Below, in pieces: positions 52,252 through 60,916 of a stretch of DNA of 64,000 nucleotides. The DNA is taken from the NCBI GenBank assembly GCA_036651815.1, contig JAVVXB010000009.1, positions 31,658 to 95,657 on the forward strand, written 5' to 3'. Every line of letters starts with the position of its first letter. The stretch's first letter is position 1. The notes beneath the pieces are model-generated. The model was not told where the DNA came from. It was given only the letters and a program-made list of their open reading frames with translations, and searched no databases. A program made the translations under genes and the position numbers. Origin of the DNA: JAVVXB01 sp036651815 (GTDB lineage Bacteria > Bacillota > Clostridia > Christensenellales > CAG-138).

Positions 52252-53379
52252 TTACACGTTGGTGGACCGCGAAATATTCAGCAGTACGCCCATTGCGGCA
52301 AGGAAGATCATCATTGACGAGCCGCCCGCGCTAATAAACGGAAGCGCCTGGCCAGTTGTGGGTAAAAGTCCAGTGCAAACGCCAATGTTCACAAACACCT
52401 GCAAGCCAAAAACCACCGTGATACCACCAGCCAGCAAACTTCCAAACCGATCACGGCAGCGCAGCGCAATGCGAATGCCACGGTACACAATGAAACCATA
52501 CGCAGCAAGTACCAACAATCCGCCCACAAGTCCCAGCTCTTCGCAAACAATTGCATAGATAAAATCGGATTCTCCATAGGTCATATACAACAGCTTTTGC
52601 TTGCTGTTGTTGAGTCCCACGCCGAACAGGCCACCTGAACCCAGTGCATAATAGGACTGAATGAGCTGATAACCATCCCCAAGCGCGTCTGCCCAAGGGT
52701 TTGTAAAGGACGTCAAACGAGCGAGACGATAAGGTTCTATGATCGCGAGTAACGCAAACATGAGTACCAGCATGACAAACAGCAGTAGCATCTGCTTCGT
52801 ATCGCAGCCGCCGATAAACAGCAGCGCATATCCCATCAGCCCCATAATAACGGCCATGGACATGTTCGGTTGCAGCATGACAAGGCCGCAGATGACCCCG
52901 ATGACCATCAGCATCGGCAGCATACCCTTACTGAAGTTCTGCATGATGGCATGTTTTCGACTCATAAACGAGCACATGTAGAGCATCATGCCAAATTTGG
53001 CAATTTCGGACGGCTGAATACTCTGGCCGCCGATGACAATCCAACGCTTTGCGCCGTTTGTTTCCTGGCCAAATATCAACACCGCCACAAGCAGAACGAT
53101 AGAAACCAGAATCGCAACGACCTTGAATTTTTCGATCCGTCGATAATCAAACAGTGACAGAATCAGCATAATCGGAAAACCGATCAGCAGATAAACCGCC
53201 TGTTTTCGGATATAATAGTATCCATCATAGCCCACAGCGGCGGTATTTTGCGCGTAATAATAGCTTGCTGAAAAAACCATCACGAGGCCAAAAGCGCATA
53301 GCAATGCCACAGTCATCAGAATCGGATAATCGAGATGACCCATCTTTTTTCGTTGCTTTTTTTGCGCACGTGTTTCCAT
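52252..53379 (-). CDS. ftsW: FtsW/SpoVE-type peptidoglycan glycosyltransferase (SEDS family)
   Basis: Polymerises lipid II at the septum. The 375 residues have about ten membrane spans. Typical stretches are FGLVMVFSASYYYAQN near the start, the large extracellular loop with the region after NPWADALGDGYQLIQSYYAL, and the C-terminal PTTGQALPFISAGGSSM signature. SD GGAG precedes ATG 53379. The neighbouring ftsQ and murA favour FtsW over RodA or SpoVE, but these paralogues are hard to separate by eye. Confidence 0.92.
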   Translation of the reverse strand: METRAQKKQRKKMGHLDYPILMTVALLCAFGLVMVFSASYYYAQNTAAVGYDGYYYIRKQAVYLLIGFPIMLILSLFDYRRIEKFKVVAILVSIVLLVAVLIFGQETNGAKRWIVIGGQSIQPSEIAKFGMMLYMCSFMSRKHAIMQNFSKGMLPMLMVIGVICGLVMLQPNMSMAVIMGLMGYALLFIGGCDTKQMLLLFVMLVLMFALLAIIEPYRLARLTSFTNPWADALGDGYQLIQSYYALGSGGLFGVGLNNSKQKLLYMTYGESDFIYAIVCEELGLVGGLLVLAAYGFIVYRGIRIALRCRDRFGSLLAGGITVVFGLQVFVNIGVCTGLLPTTGQALPFISAGGSSMMIFLAAMGVLLNISRSTNV

Positions 53380-53425
53380 TTGCGCTCCGTTTCTTCAGGA
53401 AAATCACCTGGTTTAGGCTTTGTGT

Positions 53426-53454
53426 ATTATACATAAATATATATGCTCTGACAA
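53426..53454 (-). promoter_or_regulatory. Promoter of ftsW-murA-ftsQ
   Basis: Read leftward: TTGTCA at 53454-53449, a 17-base spacer and TATAAT at 53431-53426, 47 bases before the ftsW ATG. Confidence 0.65.
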
Positions 53455-53655
53455 GCAAAGTGAGCCTTGCAAGCGGATTGTTTTCAGAATCTTCTCATAA
53501 ATATTACGAATATGACATTTCCTTTTCAGCTACACGGGGGCTTTTTCTTCTTTCGTCGTTGCGATGGTATTCCCTTATATGCGTAAAAGTCAAATGACAA
53601 ATCATGTATATTGTATCGACCCTGTCGGCCATACTAGCAATCGAGGTGATTTTTC

Positions 53656-54375
53656 ATGATCGAAGAGAATCGAAATTTTGAATCTAAACCCCGGGATTTT
53701 CTCAAAAAGCAAGGTTTCTATGTGGTGCTGTTCATCTGTTTGCTCATTGTTGGCACTGCCATTGTACTCACAGCGCTCCCGCGTGAAAGCGCACAAGCTC
53801 CAAACGCGCAGCAGACCGCTCAGCAGCCCGTCGTCGTTGAGACCCGCAAATCCGACGACGAAACACTTAAGGCAAAAAATAGCCCTTTACCAACCGCAAC
53901 GCCGTTTGCAACCCCTTTGCCCACCGCGACACCTAAGCCCGCCTCTTCTACAAAGAGCATCAAAAAAGGCGCTGCGCCCGTAAAAGGGGAGATCATCTGG
54001 GCCTATGCTTCCGATCAGCTATTGTATTCACGCACGTTGAATCAGTGGACAACCCACGCAGGGCTGGATCTTGCCGCTGAAGTTGGTTCCGATGTAACGG
54101 CCAGTCTTGCCGGCACCATAGAGAAAATCTATGAGGACGACGCTCTGGGTCAGGTTGTTACTATTGCCCATACCAACGGACGCACCAGTTTATATGCAAA
54201 CCTTGAACCTACGGTTTCCGTGAAGCAAGGGCAAAAGGTCAACGCAGGTGATGTAATCGGCAAAATTGGTACCTCCTCCATTTCGGAGTGTGCCGACCTA
54301 CCCCACCTACACTTTGGATTTCTAGTGGATGGCAAGACCGTCAATCCAACGGACTATGTGACCATTCCCCATTGA
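53656..54375 (+). CDS. M23 peptidase-domain membrane protein (SpoIIQ-like)
   Basis: A 239-residue bitopic protein. A short cytoplasmic start, one membrane span (about 23-42), a Pro/Thr linker (about 76-98) and a LytM domain. The zinc ligands are intact: His and Asp in HAGLDLAA (about 135-142) and HxH in LPHLHFGF (about 215-222). Clostridial SpoIIQ proteins keep these residues and act with SpoIIIAH in the engulfing forespore; a general cell-wall endopeptidase is the alternative. SD GAGGTGA precedes the ATG. Monocistronic, ended by the hairpin at 54483-54518. Confidence 0.83.
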   Translation: MIEENRNFESKPRDFLKKQGFYVVLFICLLIVGTAIVLTALPRESAQAPNAQQTAQQPVVVETRKSDDETLKAKNSPLPTATPFATPLPTATPKPASSTKSIKKGAAPVKGEIIWAYASDQLLYSRTLNQWTTHAGLDLAAEVGSDVTASLAGTIEKIYEDDALGQVVTIAHTNGRTSLYANLEPTVSVKQGQKVNAGDVIGKIGTSSISECADLPHLHFGFLVDGKTVNPTDYVTIPH

Positions 54376-54482
54376 TCATTCGCATCCCCGCAGCCAAGAA
54401 GTGTCTGCCCCGCCGAAGGCAATCCGAGTGGCTTCTCCATTAGCACGCCGCACATTGCAGTGCAGCACAAAGAGAAATTAAC

Positions 54483-54518
54483 AAACTGAGGCGGCTGTTT
54501 TTGCAGCCGCCTCAGTTT
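54483..54518. terminator. Bidirectional terminator between the M23 and trk genes
   Basis: Perfect 15-base arms AAACTGAGGCGGCTG and CAGCCGCCTCAGTTT around TTTTTG. It lies between convergent genes and can serve both. Confidence 0.85.
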
Positions 54519-54553
54519 ATCGGAAAAATCTTTGAAAGATCCGAACCCGAAGC

Positions 54554-54697
54554 CTATTCCTTCGATTCCGACAGTTCAATCGTCGCAATAGCGCCCGGTT
54601 TTGCGGCTTCCCTGTGCATTTTACTGGCCGTGCCAATGTTCTGCGCAAGCAAAATGCAGTGATGCGATCCGATATGCCATCCATACACCGATATCAT
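54554..54697 (-). CDS. Possible small ORF or gene-end remnant after trkA
   Basis: A 47-codon leftward frame (MISVYGWHIGSHHCILLAQN at the start, then NIGTASKMHREAAKPGAIAT and ELSESKE). It begins 14 bases after the trkA stop and ends before the shared terminator. The composition looks protein-like, but no family is recognised and no SD is seen. A small inverted repeat, CGGCTGT/ACAGCCG, sits between it and trkA. It may be the tail of a decayed gene. Confidence 0.35.
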   Translation of the reverse strand: MISVYGWHIGSHHCILLAQNIGTASKMHREAAKPGAIATIELSESKE

Positions 54698-54711
54698 TAG
54701 CGGCTGTCGTA

Positions 54712-55353
54712 CTACAGCCGTTCCAGGCTCTTGTTATCCCCGAGCACATAGATGGAATCATCTTCGTGAAAAGGTTCATTTGGATCGATGTTTACGCTTA
54801 CGCTGCCGTCTCTTCGGATGGCAATGACGGACAGACCGTAGCGCGTACGCACGTTGAGCCCTGCCAACGATTTATCCACCCATGATTTCGGTACAACAAT
54901 TTCGTTGATACTGTATTCTTCCGACAGATCCAAGGAATCCAACACCCCCTCTGCCACAAGGGAGCGGGCAAGACGGATTCCGCCATCATGCTCAGGTTGA
55001 ACAACGCGGTCCGCGCCAGTCTTAATCAGCAGTTTGTGATGCAGATCGTCCTGCGATTTGGCAATAATTTTCTTTGCGCCCATTTCACGGCAAAGTACGG
55101 TGGTGAGTATCGATGCCCGAATATCATCGCCAATGCAGATAACAACACAGTCGAAATTACGTACGCCGAGCTGTGCTACCACGCGTTCATCTGTGGTATC
55201 GGCCTGCACGGCATGCAGCACACTGTCCCGAATTGCGTTGATACGGTCGGCACGCTTATCAACCGCCAGCACCTCATGGCCCAGTGTATTCAGCATTCTG
55301 GCCGTACTTGTGCCAAAGCGTCCCAATCCAATGATGATAAAACTCTTGGTCAT
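54712..55353 (-). CDS. trkA: Potassium uptake regulatory protein TrkA/KtrA family
   Basis: Cytoplasmic gating ring subunit for the TrkH/KtrB channel. The 213 residues hold an RCK N-domain with the NAD/ATP loop IIIGLGRFGTSTARML (residues 5-20), the acidic VLAVDKR and a C-terminal RCK-C domain (about 135-213; NEIVVPKSWVDKSLAGLNVR). ATG 55353 is preceded by AAGGAG. It follows the trkH gene by 132 bases on the same strand. Confidence 0.92.
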   Translation of the reverse strand: MTKSFIIIGLGRFGTSTARMLNTLGHEVLAVDKRADRINAIRDSVLHAVQADTTDERVVAQLGVRNFDCVVICIGDDIRASILTTVLCREMGAKKIIAKSQDDLHHKLLIKTGADRVVQPEHDGGIRLARSLVAEGVLDSLDLSEEYSINEIVVPKSWVDKSLAGLNVRTRYGLSVIAIRRDGSVSVNIDPNEPFHEDDSIYVLGDNKSLERL

Positions 55354-55485
55354 TTTCTTGCTCCTTGAGAAGTATTTCTTCCGATTACTATTCAACCGTG
55401 GATATTCCATCTTTTTTCGTACGAATCCGGTTTCCACGCGCCTTCGATCCTTAGAATGCCCCGGATTCAGTCGTTGTGATGCGGA

Positions 55486-56841
55486 TTATCCGATCAGCAC
55501 ATCCTCCTGCGGATAATGTAGCAGTGCCTCCGGCCGTGCGCCATCGGTGAGCGATAGCGCCAGCGTCAGCAATCCCACGCGTCCAACAAACATCATCAGA
55601 ATCAAAATCACCCGGGAAGCCAGCGTTGCCGCCGCAGTAACGCCGCAGGACACGCCCACGGTGCAAAAGGCAGATGTGGTTTCAAACAGTTGATTCCAGA
55701 TACCAAACGTTCCGCACGCATTATTTTGTTCAATCACTGATAGTCCAATGGTCATGCCCATTACAAATAGCACACCGCAAAAGAACAGAGTCATAGCCCG
55801 CCTTACCTGCTCGATCGGTATGGTGCGCCCAAACGCTACGGTGTCAAACCGTCCACGCATATACGCGCGCATCGCCAGCGCAAGCGTTGCAATTGTGGTG
55901 ATTTTAAGGCCGCCCGCCGTACCGGCTGGCGCACCGCCGATCAGCATGAGGATGATGCTCACACCCTTGGTTGCATCCCGCATGGCAAGCTGGTCGATTG
56001 AGTTAAATCCCGCGGTACGCAGGGTGACCGACTGGAACAACCCGTTGAGCAGCTTTTCCCCAAACGGCATGTTTCCGAGGGTCTTGGGATTATTATACTC
56101 GATCGCCATAATCAGCGCAGCACCCCCAAAAATCAAAATCAGCGTGCCCAACAGTACCAGCTTGCTGTGCAGACGCAGACGTTTGAAGTGATGCTGCCGG
56201 TGTATGTTCAGCACCACGGCGAACCCCAGACCGCCCATCGCAATCAGCGTCATGAGGATCGACAGTACATAGGCATCCCCGGTATACCCCGTAAACGAGC
56301 GGTAGCCACCGATGAGATCGAAACCTGCATTGCAAAACGCCGAAACACTGTGAAAAATTCCGTACCATAGTCCGTTCCACAGCCCATACTGCGGGATGAA
56401 CCGCACGGCCAACAACAGCGCCCCGGTCAGTTCACAAATCCCAGTTACCATGACGGCGGAGCGACATAACCGTACAACCCCCTGCAAATGGTTTTCGCCG
56501 AGACCTTCCGCCATGGACATCCGTTCATGCAATGAGATCCTACGTCCAGTTAACGCAAACAGAATTGTCGCCATGGTCATAAAACCCAAGCCACCCATTT
56601 GAATCATCATCAGAATCACAAACTGTCCAAACATGGAAAAATAGGTGCCTGTATCCACCACGACCAACCCCGTGACGCACGAAGCTGAGGTGGCGGTAAA
56701 CAGCGCCTCCGAAAACGTCAGTGTATCACCCTGCTTGCTTGCAATTGGCAGCATCAGCAGCAACGCACCCAGCAAAATGATGGTTGCAAAGCCCAATGGC
56801 AGAACGCGGATCGGACGAATGCCGTGTTTAACCTTACGCAT
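55486..56841 (-). CDS. trkH: Potassium transporter TrkH/KtrB family
   Basis: Membrane channel-like K+ (or Na+-coupled K+) importer of 451 residues, with four repeated M1-P-M2 modules. Selectivity-filter-like segments are TSASCVTGLVVVDTG (about 50-64), SAFCNAGFDL (about 166-175), SVTLRTAGFNSID (about 271-283) and TSAFCTVGVSCG (about 389-400), each with the filter Gly. Together with trkA it forms a complete uptake system. KtrB would be the closer name in Firmicutes. Confidence 0.93.
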   Translation of the reverse strand: MRKVKHGIRPIRVLPLGFATIILLGALLLMLPIASKQGDTLTFSEALFTATSASCVTGLVVVDTGTYFSMFGQFVILMMIQMGGLGFMTMATILFALTGRRISLHERMSMAEGLGENHLQGVVRLCRSAVMVTGICELTGALLLAVRFIPQYGLWNGLWYGIFHSVSAFCNAGFDLIGGYRSFTGYTGDAYVLSILMTLIAMGGLGFAVVLNIHRQHHFKRLRLHSKLVLLGTLILIFGGAALIMAIEYNNPKTLGNMPFGEKLLNGLFQSVTLRTAGFNSIDQLAMRDATKGVSIILMLIGGAPAGTAGGLKITTIATLALAMRAYMRGRFDTVAFGRTIPIEQVRRAMTLFFCGVLFVMGMTIGLSVIEQNNACGTFGIWNQLFETTSAFCTVGVSCGVTAAATLASRVILILMMFVGRVGLLTLALSLTDGARPEALLHYPQEDVLIG

Positions 56842-56880
56842 ACTGCGGTTTCTCCAGTTTCAGTATTGGGGATGACCCCA

Positions 56881-58326
56881 TTATTCTTGGTAGGATTGCC
56901 GTGTCTCCTCGGCTTTTTCAAGCGGATCTACACTCAGCGGCAACACATTTGCAAATCCATTTTCCTGCCGGATTGGTTTAATCCATTTCATGCGGATGAA
57001 ATGCGGTAGCGTCAGGCAAAGTTTGCTGACATCGTCCACCACAATCATAATGATATACGTCGTCAAAAACGGCAGTTTGAGTACCATACCGCAGAAGATC
57101 ACCGCCGGTAGCACAACGATATATTGCACCGCTGCATCGCATAGCAATCCATATTTTGTATCACCGCCCGCGCGAAAAATCCCAACAACCTCCATGTATG
57201 GTATGTTGCGGATGCTCAGATCCACCGCATAAATGAACAGCATGATACGCGCCGTACGTGCCGCTGCGTCTGAAATATCAAAGAGCGACACCATCGGCCC
57301 ACGAAGCAGAATCACCACAACGCCCAGCACAATGCCAAACATGGGGATCAGCATCATGAACTGTTTGGCATATCGTTTTCCCTGTTCGATCAGGCCAGCG
57401 CCAATGGATTTCCCAACCAAGATGTTGCAGGCATTACAAATACCAACAAAGAACACAAATATAATGTTTTCAATCGTACGCTCCACAGTCAACGCTGCAT
57501 AGTTATCTGTTCCCATACGGCCAAAAACCATGTTGATGCCGACAATGGAAAGTGACCAAAGCATCTCGTTCATCAGCACCGGCAGTACACAGCACCAGTA
57601 TTGTTTCAAAAAGCCACGCAACGCGAACATTTCCGAAAGTGGCGCTATTAAAATGTTTTTCTTTACCACCGAAATGATGATCACTAGCAACGGATTGGCA
57701 AGCGAGGAAATCGCCGTTGCAAGGCCCGCGCCCGCAACACCCATGGCAGGGATACCAAGCGCCTTGAACCCGAAAATGAACATGTAGTTGAGTATTGCGT
57801 TGAGAACGGCACAGATGCCGCTTGTCCACATGGGAATGCGAACGCTTTCCGTACAACGCAGCGTGATGCCTAGCGCCATATTGATGGTCAGCGCAACATA
57901 GGACAGGCACGCGAAGCGCAGATAGCTAACGCCCTCATTGATGAGCAGCACATCGTCCGTAAACAGCCGCATGACCACGTCTGGAAAAACCATGGTCAAA
58001 ACCGTAAAGAGCAGCCCGATCGGTACGACAAACATCAGCATCGCGCCCATGGTGCGCCGTATGCCCTTGAGGTTTCCAGCGCCGTGATATTGCGCAAGAA
58101 ATACCGCACTGCCGGACGCCATGCCGAACGATACAAGCTCCACAAAAAAAGAAGCATATCCCGCCAGCCCCACTGCGGCAATCGACACATCGCCAAGCCG
58201 ACCAACCATCAATGTATCCACAAGACGGAACGATGTCATCAGCAAGTTTTGGAGCGCGATTGGCAACGCAAGCGGAACCATGATACGCCAGAAAGTACGA
58301 TCGAACAACAGAGATTTCTTTTTCAT
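56881..58326 (-). CDS. MATE-family efflux transporter
   Basis: Cation-coupled multidrug or metabolite exporter, 481 residues and about 12 spans in two halves. The N-terminal PLALPIALQNLLMTSFRLVD with DTLMVGRLG is typical of the DinF/NorM-like MATE branch. SD GGAGGG precedes ATG 58326. trkH starts 40 bases downstream, so the three genes could share a transcript, although a functional link is not obvious. The substrate is unknown. Confidence 0.9.
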   Translation of the reverse strand: MKKKSLLFDRTFWRIMVPLALPIALQNLLMTSFRLVDTLMVGRLGDVSIAAVGLAGYASFFVELVSFGMASGSAVFLAQYHGAGNLKGIRRTMGAMLMFVVPIGLLFTVLTMVFPDVVMRLFTDDVLLINEGVSYLRFACLSYVALTINMALGITLRCTESVRIPMWTSGICAVLNAILNYMFIFGFKALGIPAMGVAGAGLATAISSLANPLLVIIISVVKKNILIAPLSEMFALRGFLKQYWCCVLPVLMNEMLWSLSIVGINMVFGRMGTDNYAALTVERTIENIIFVFFVGICNACNILVGKSIGAGLIEQGKRYAKQFMMLIPMFGIVLGVVVILLRGPMVSLFDISDAAARTARIMLFIYAVDLSIRNIPYMEVVGIFRAGGDTKYGLLCDAAVQYIVVLPAVIFCGMVLKLPFLTTYIIMIVVDDVSKLCLTLPHFIRMKWIKPIRQENGFANVLPLSVDPLEKAEETRQSYQE

Positions 58327-58594
58327 TTCAGCACCTATTACCCTCCTTCTATTCGAATACTATCCAAAAGAAGAAGCGTGAACTCTTTATGGGCTTTTGC
58401 GCACAGCAACCATTTTCTTTATTTGCTTACTGTACAAAACGCAACCTGCGACCAATTTCGCCGTACACGGGGCGATGTTGGATTGCAAGTATAGCACAAG
58501 ATAGGCATATAAACAAGCAGATGACTCGGGAAACGTGCTTAAGTGCAGGATTTTGACGGTGTTCTTCCTTCTTCTGTTACGTCCGCAGGAAGGC

Positions 58595-59146
58595 TTATTC
58601 CGCTGGAAGCGGGTTGTTTCGTGCATGCTGTGCAAGGCCGTCCACCGCGCCACGGAGCAGCCCTACGAACGCAGTCGGATCGATCTGCGCGTTTTCCCGA
58701 AGCCACTTGATGATAGCAACCCTGAATGCATCTGTAAAAAACGCCGTATAAAAGTCATCATGCTCGTTTCCCTTAAAGCAGGCGTCCAAATAGTGAACCA
58801 CCACAGATTGCATAAAAACAGAGAAATATTCGACAAATGAGTTTTGTCCTTCTACCTGAAACGCGTTGATATAGAAGGCGCGGTTTTCATAAAAATAGAG
58901 GCAGATATCGTCGAAAAACTCCCAAGGTGACACATAGGTTCGATTGAGCACGGATGCAATAAATTCCTCGTAAAAAACCCAGTTCACAAGATCATATTTG
59001 TCCTTGAAATGATAATAGAACCCCTTGCGGCTCATGCCGCAGCGCTCGCAGACATCCCCAACAGTAATTTTCGAGAGCGGTTGTTCTGCCATCAGCGTTT
59101 TCATGGCGTCCGCCAGCGCGCGCTTGGTGATATTGGATTCTGACAT
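58595..59146 (-). CDS. TetR/AcrR-family regulator (DhaS-like)
   Basis: A 183-residue DNA-binding protein. The TetR helix-turn-helix is complete: KRALADAMKTLMAEQPLSKI, then VCERCGMSRKGFYYHFKDKY at about residues 30-49. The C-terminal part resembles the TetR_C group of DhaS, a coactivator-type regulator. ATG 59146 follows GGAGG; a frame extension to 59317 overlaps the divergent gene. Divergence from the DUF308 gene suggests that gene as a target. The ligand is unknown. Confidence 0.88.
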   Translation of the reverse strand: MSESNITKRALADAMKTLMAEQPLSKITVGDVCERCGMSRKGFYYHFKDKYDLVNWVFYEEFIASVLNRTYVSPWEFFDDICLYFYENRAFYINAFQVEGQNSFVEYFSVFMQSVVVHYLDACFKGNEHDDFYTAFFTDAFRVAIIKWLRENAQIDPTAFVGLLRGAVDGLAQHARNNPLPAE

Positions 59147-59298
59147 CAAAAAAATCCTCCGTGCCACATAGTATATCAGATCCGCATTGTGGAAACAATC
59201 CCAACCATAGGGCTTTGTCGTGCATAAATATAACCGGCATCTGTTGCAATGCAGCCAAAATCTTGGTATTCTATAGGTAACAAAGGGGTGATGTTTCC

Positions 59299-59865
59299 AT
59301 GTCCAAAACCTATACAAAAACGATGATCGTCATGGCAATCTGTTATATTCTTGTCGGGCTAGTGCTCATCATCTGGCCGGAACAGTCGCGGCTCACAATC
59401 TGCTATGTTCTTGGAGGAGCGCTGTTGATCTACGGAGCATATCGAATCATTGCGTACTTTTCCCGTTCGGACATCGTAGCCGCGATGCAATTTGGCGTTG
59501 CTATCGGCATTGCCTGCGTATTACTGGGCATCCTGCTGCTGTTTAAAGCCAAATTTGTCGTCACGGTATTCGGCGTAATTGTTGGCGCAACGCTGATCAT
59601 TGACAGCATCCTGCGGTTGCAGGTCTCCTTTGACATCCGCCGTATGGGCGGCGTGCATTGGACTCCCGTGTGTATCTGCGCGCTGTGCATGCTTACGCTG
59701 GGCGTTCTGCTGCTGCTCAACCCCTTCAAGGTGATCGCTACGGCGACCATACTCTCCGGGATAGCGTTGGTAATCGATGGCATTCTTACGCTCTGGAGCG
59801 TTCTCCAAACGGGCAAGCTCATTAAGTCGCTGAATCGTACTGCCACCACAAGCCGCGTCAGATAA
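59299..59865 (+). CDS. DUF308 (HdeD-like) membrane protein
   Basis: A 188-residue protein with six membrane spans in three similar pairs and repeated GxxLIxxGxxx patterns (VLGGALLIYGAYRII, IVGATLIIDSILRL, ILSGIALVIDGILTL), as in DUF308. E. coli HdeD is linked to acid resistance, but the biochemical role is unknown. SD AAGGGGTG precedes the ATG. It is divergent from the TetR gene (152-base gap) and probably controlled by it. Confidence 0.85.
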   Translation: MSKTYTKTMIVMAICYILVGLVLIIWPEQSRLTICYVLGGALLIYGAYRIIAYFSRSDIVAAMQFGVAIGIACVLLGILLLFKAKFVVTVFGVIVGATLIIDSILRLQVSFDIRRMGGVHWTPVCICALCMLTLGVLLLLNPFKVIATATILSGIALVIDGILTLWSVLQTGKLIKSLNRTATTSRVR

Positions 59866-59966
59866 CGGTCACCACCTCTTTATAGCTTACCTGCTTTGCG
59901 CTTTGTGATTGTATTCTGGGACATTTCGAAACACACCCTAGAATCATCTGAATGTTCTGACCAATG

Positions 59967-60000
59967 AAAATGACACCCGGGTTTAACGGGTGTCATTTTG
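59967..60000. terminator. Bidirectional terminator between DUF308 and sortase genes
   Basis: Perfect 13-base arms AAAATGACACCCG and CGGGTGTCATTTT around a 7-base loop, with A and T runs on the two sides. Confidence 0.85.
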
Positions 60001-60001
60001 T

Positions 60002-60916
60002 TTATTCGTTATTTGTGCCCGTTGTCGTGTTTGCAGACGCGCTTACGGGAGCTTCCTTCTGTACGCAGCGGACGATCAGTCGATTGTTGCCATTGTCCTT
60101 GCAGGTCATCAGTGTCAGCCCGCACTCACCCTTATAGGGTTCAAGCTCGCTGAATGCATCCGGTGCAACACCTTTGATCTGATAGACCTCGTAACGAATC
60201 CGCTTACCATCGATTCCAGTCAAAAACAGTTCGTCTCCGACTTCCAGTTTCTTGAGGTTGCCGAAGTGCGCACCGCTCTTATAGTTGTGACCAATCAGCA
60301 CCAGATTGCCCGGTTGATTGGCATTGGGACCCTGATAGCGGCACAGCGAGATCTTCAGCAGCTTATACGACCACTTGCCGATGATTGGGTATTCCTGCTC
60401 GGTGGAGGGAATCTCCAGCGTGCCAATGACACCGTCTTCACCAACCGATGCGATGATCTTTTGGATGATCTTCTCGGCTTCGGAAACCTCCGGCGCATCC
60501 GGCTGGACATAGTCCGCGGTTTCATCCACATTTTGATCCGAGCCATCATCCACACGGTGTGAATTCGCTACCACGTCGAGATCCGGGCCGGGCGTTTCCG
60601 TGGGCGCGGGCGTGGGCGGGGTTTCCGGTGTTGCGGTGGCGGTGGCGGTCGGGCCGGGCGTCTCCATCTCCTTGTAAGCCGTCAGCAATGCGTTTGCGTT
60701 GCGCTCGGCAGAGAGATCCTGCCAGGTTTTGATCCCCACAATCGCTAGTGTCGCCACCGCCAGAACGATGGCAACTACGTACAGAGCTTTGATCGTGACA
60801 CCATAGTCTCCCCTGCGTTTGCCCTTCTTCTTCCCAAGATTGGAAGAAGAAGGAGCAAGATCGCTGTTGGGAGAACGATGCGTCAGGTTAGTTGGCCTGT
60901 TTCTTTTTTCTGACAT
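60002..60916 (-). CDS. Sortase with a long Pro/Thr linker
   Basis: Membrane transpeptidase of 304 residues. A basic cytoplasmic start (1-38), a membrane span (about 41-61), a Pro/Thr linker (about 85-112) and the sortase barrel with His210 in LIGHNYKSGAHFGNL, Cys272 in TLMTCKDNG and a following Arg (279 or 283). The subclass is not clear; it resembles class D/E and some class B members. Its start overlaps the end of the surface-protein gene by 29 bases and lacks an SD, so it is probably translated by coupling. Its substrate is likely that MPQTG protein. Confidence 0.85.
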   Translation of the reverse strand: MSEKRNRPTNLTHRSPNSDLAPSSSNLGKKKGKRRGDYGVTIKALYVVAIVLAVATLAIVGIKTWQDLSAERNANALLTAYKEMETPGPTATATATPETPPTPAPTETPGPDLDVVANSHRVDDGSDQNVDETADYVQPDAPEVSEAEKIIQKIIASVGEDGVIGTLEIPSTEQEYPIIGKWSYKLLKISLCRYQGPNANQPGNLVLIGHNYKSGAHFGNLKKLEVGDELFLTGIDGKRIRYEVYQIKGVAPDAFSELEPYKGECGLTLMTCKDNGNNRLIVRCVQKEAPVSASANTTTGTNNE

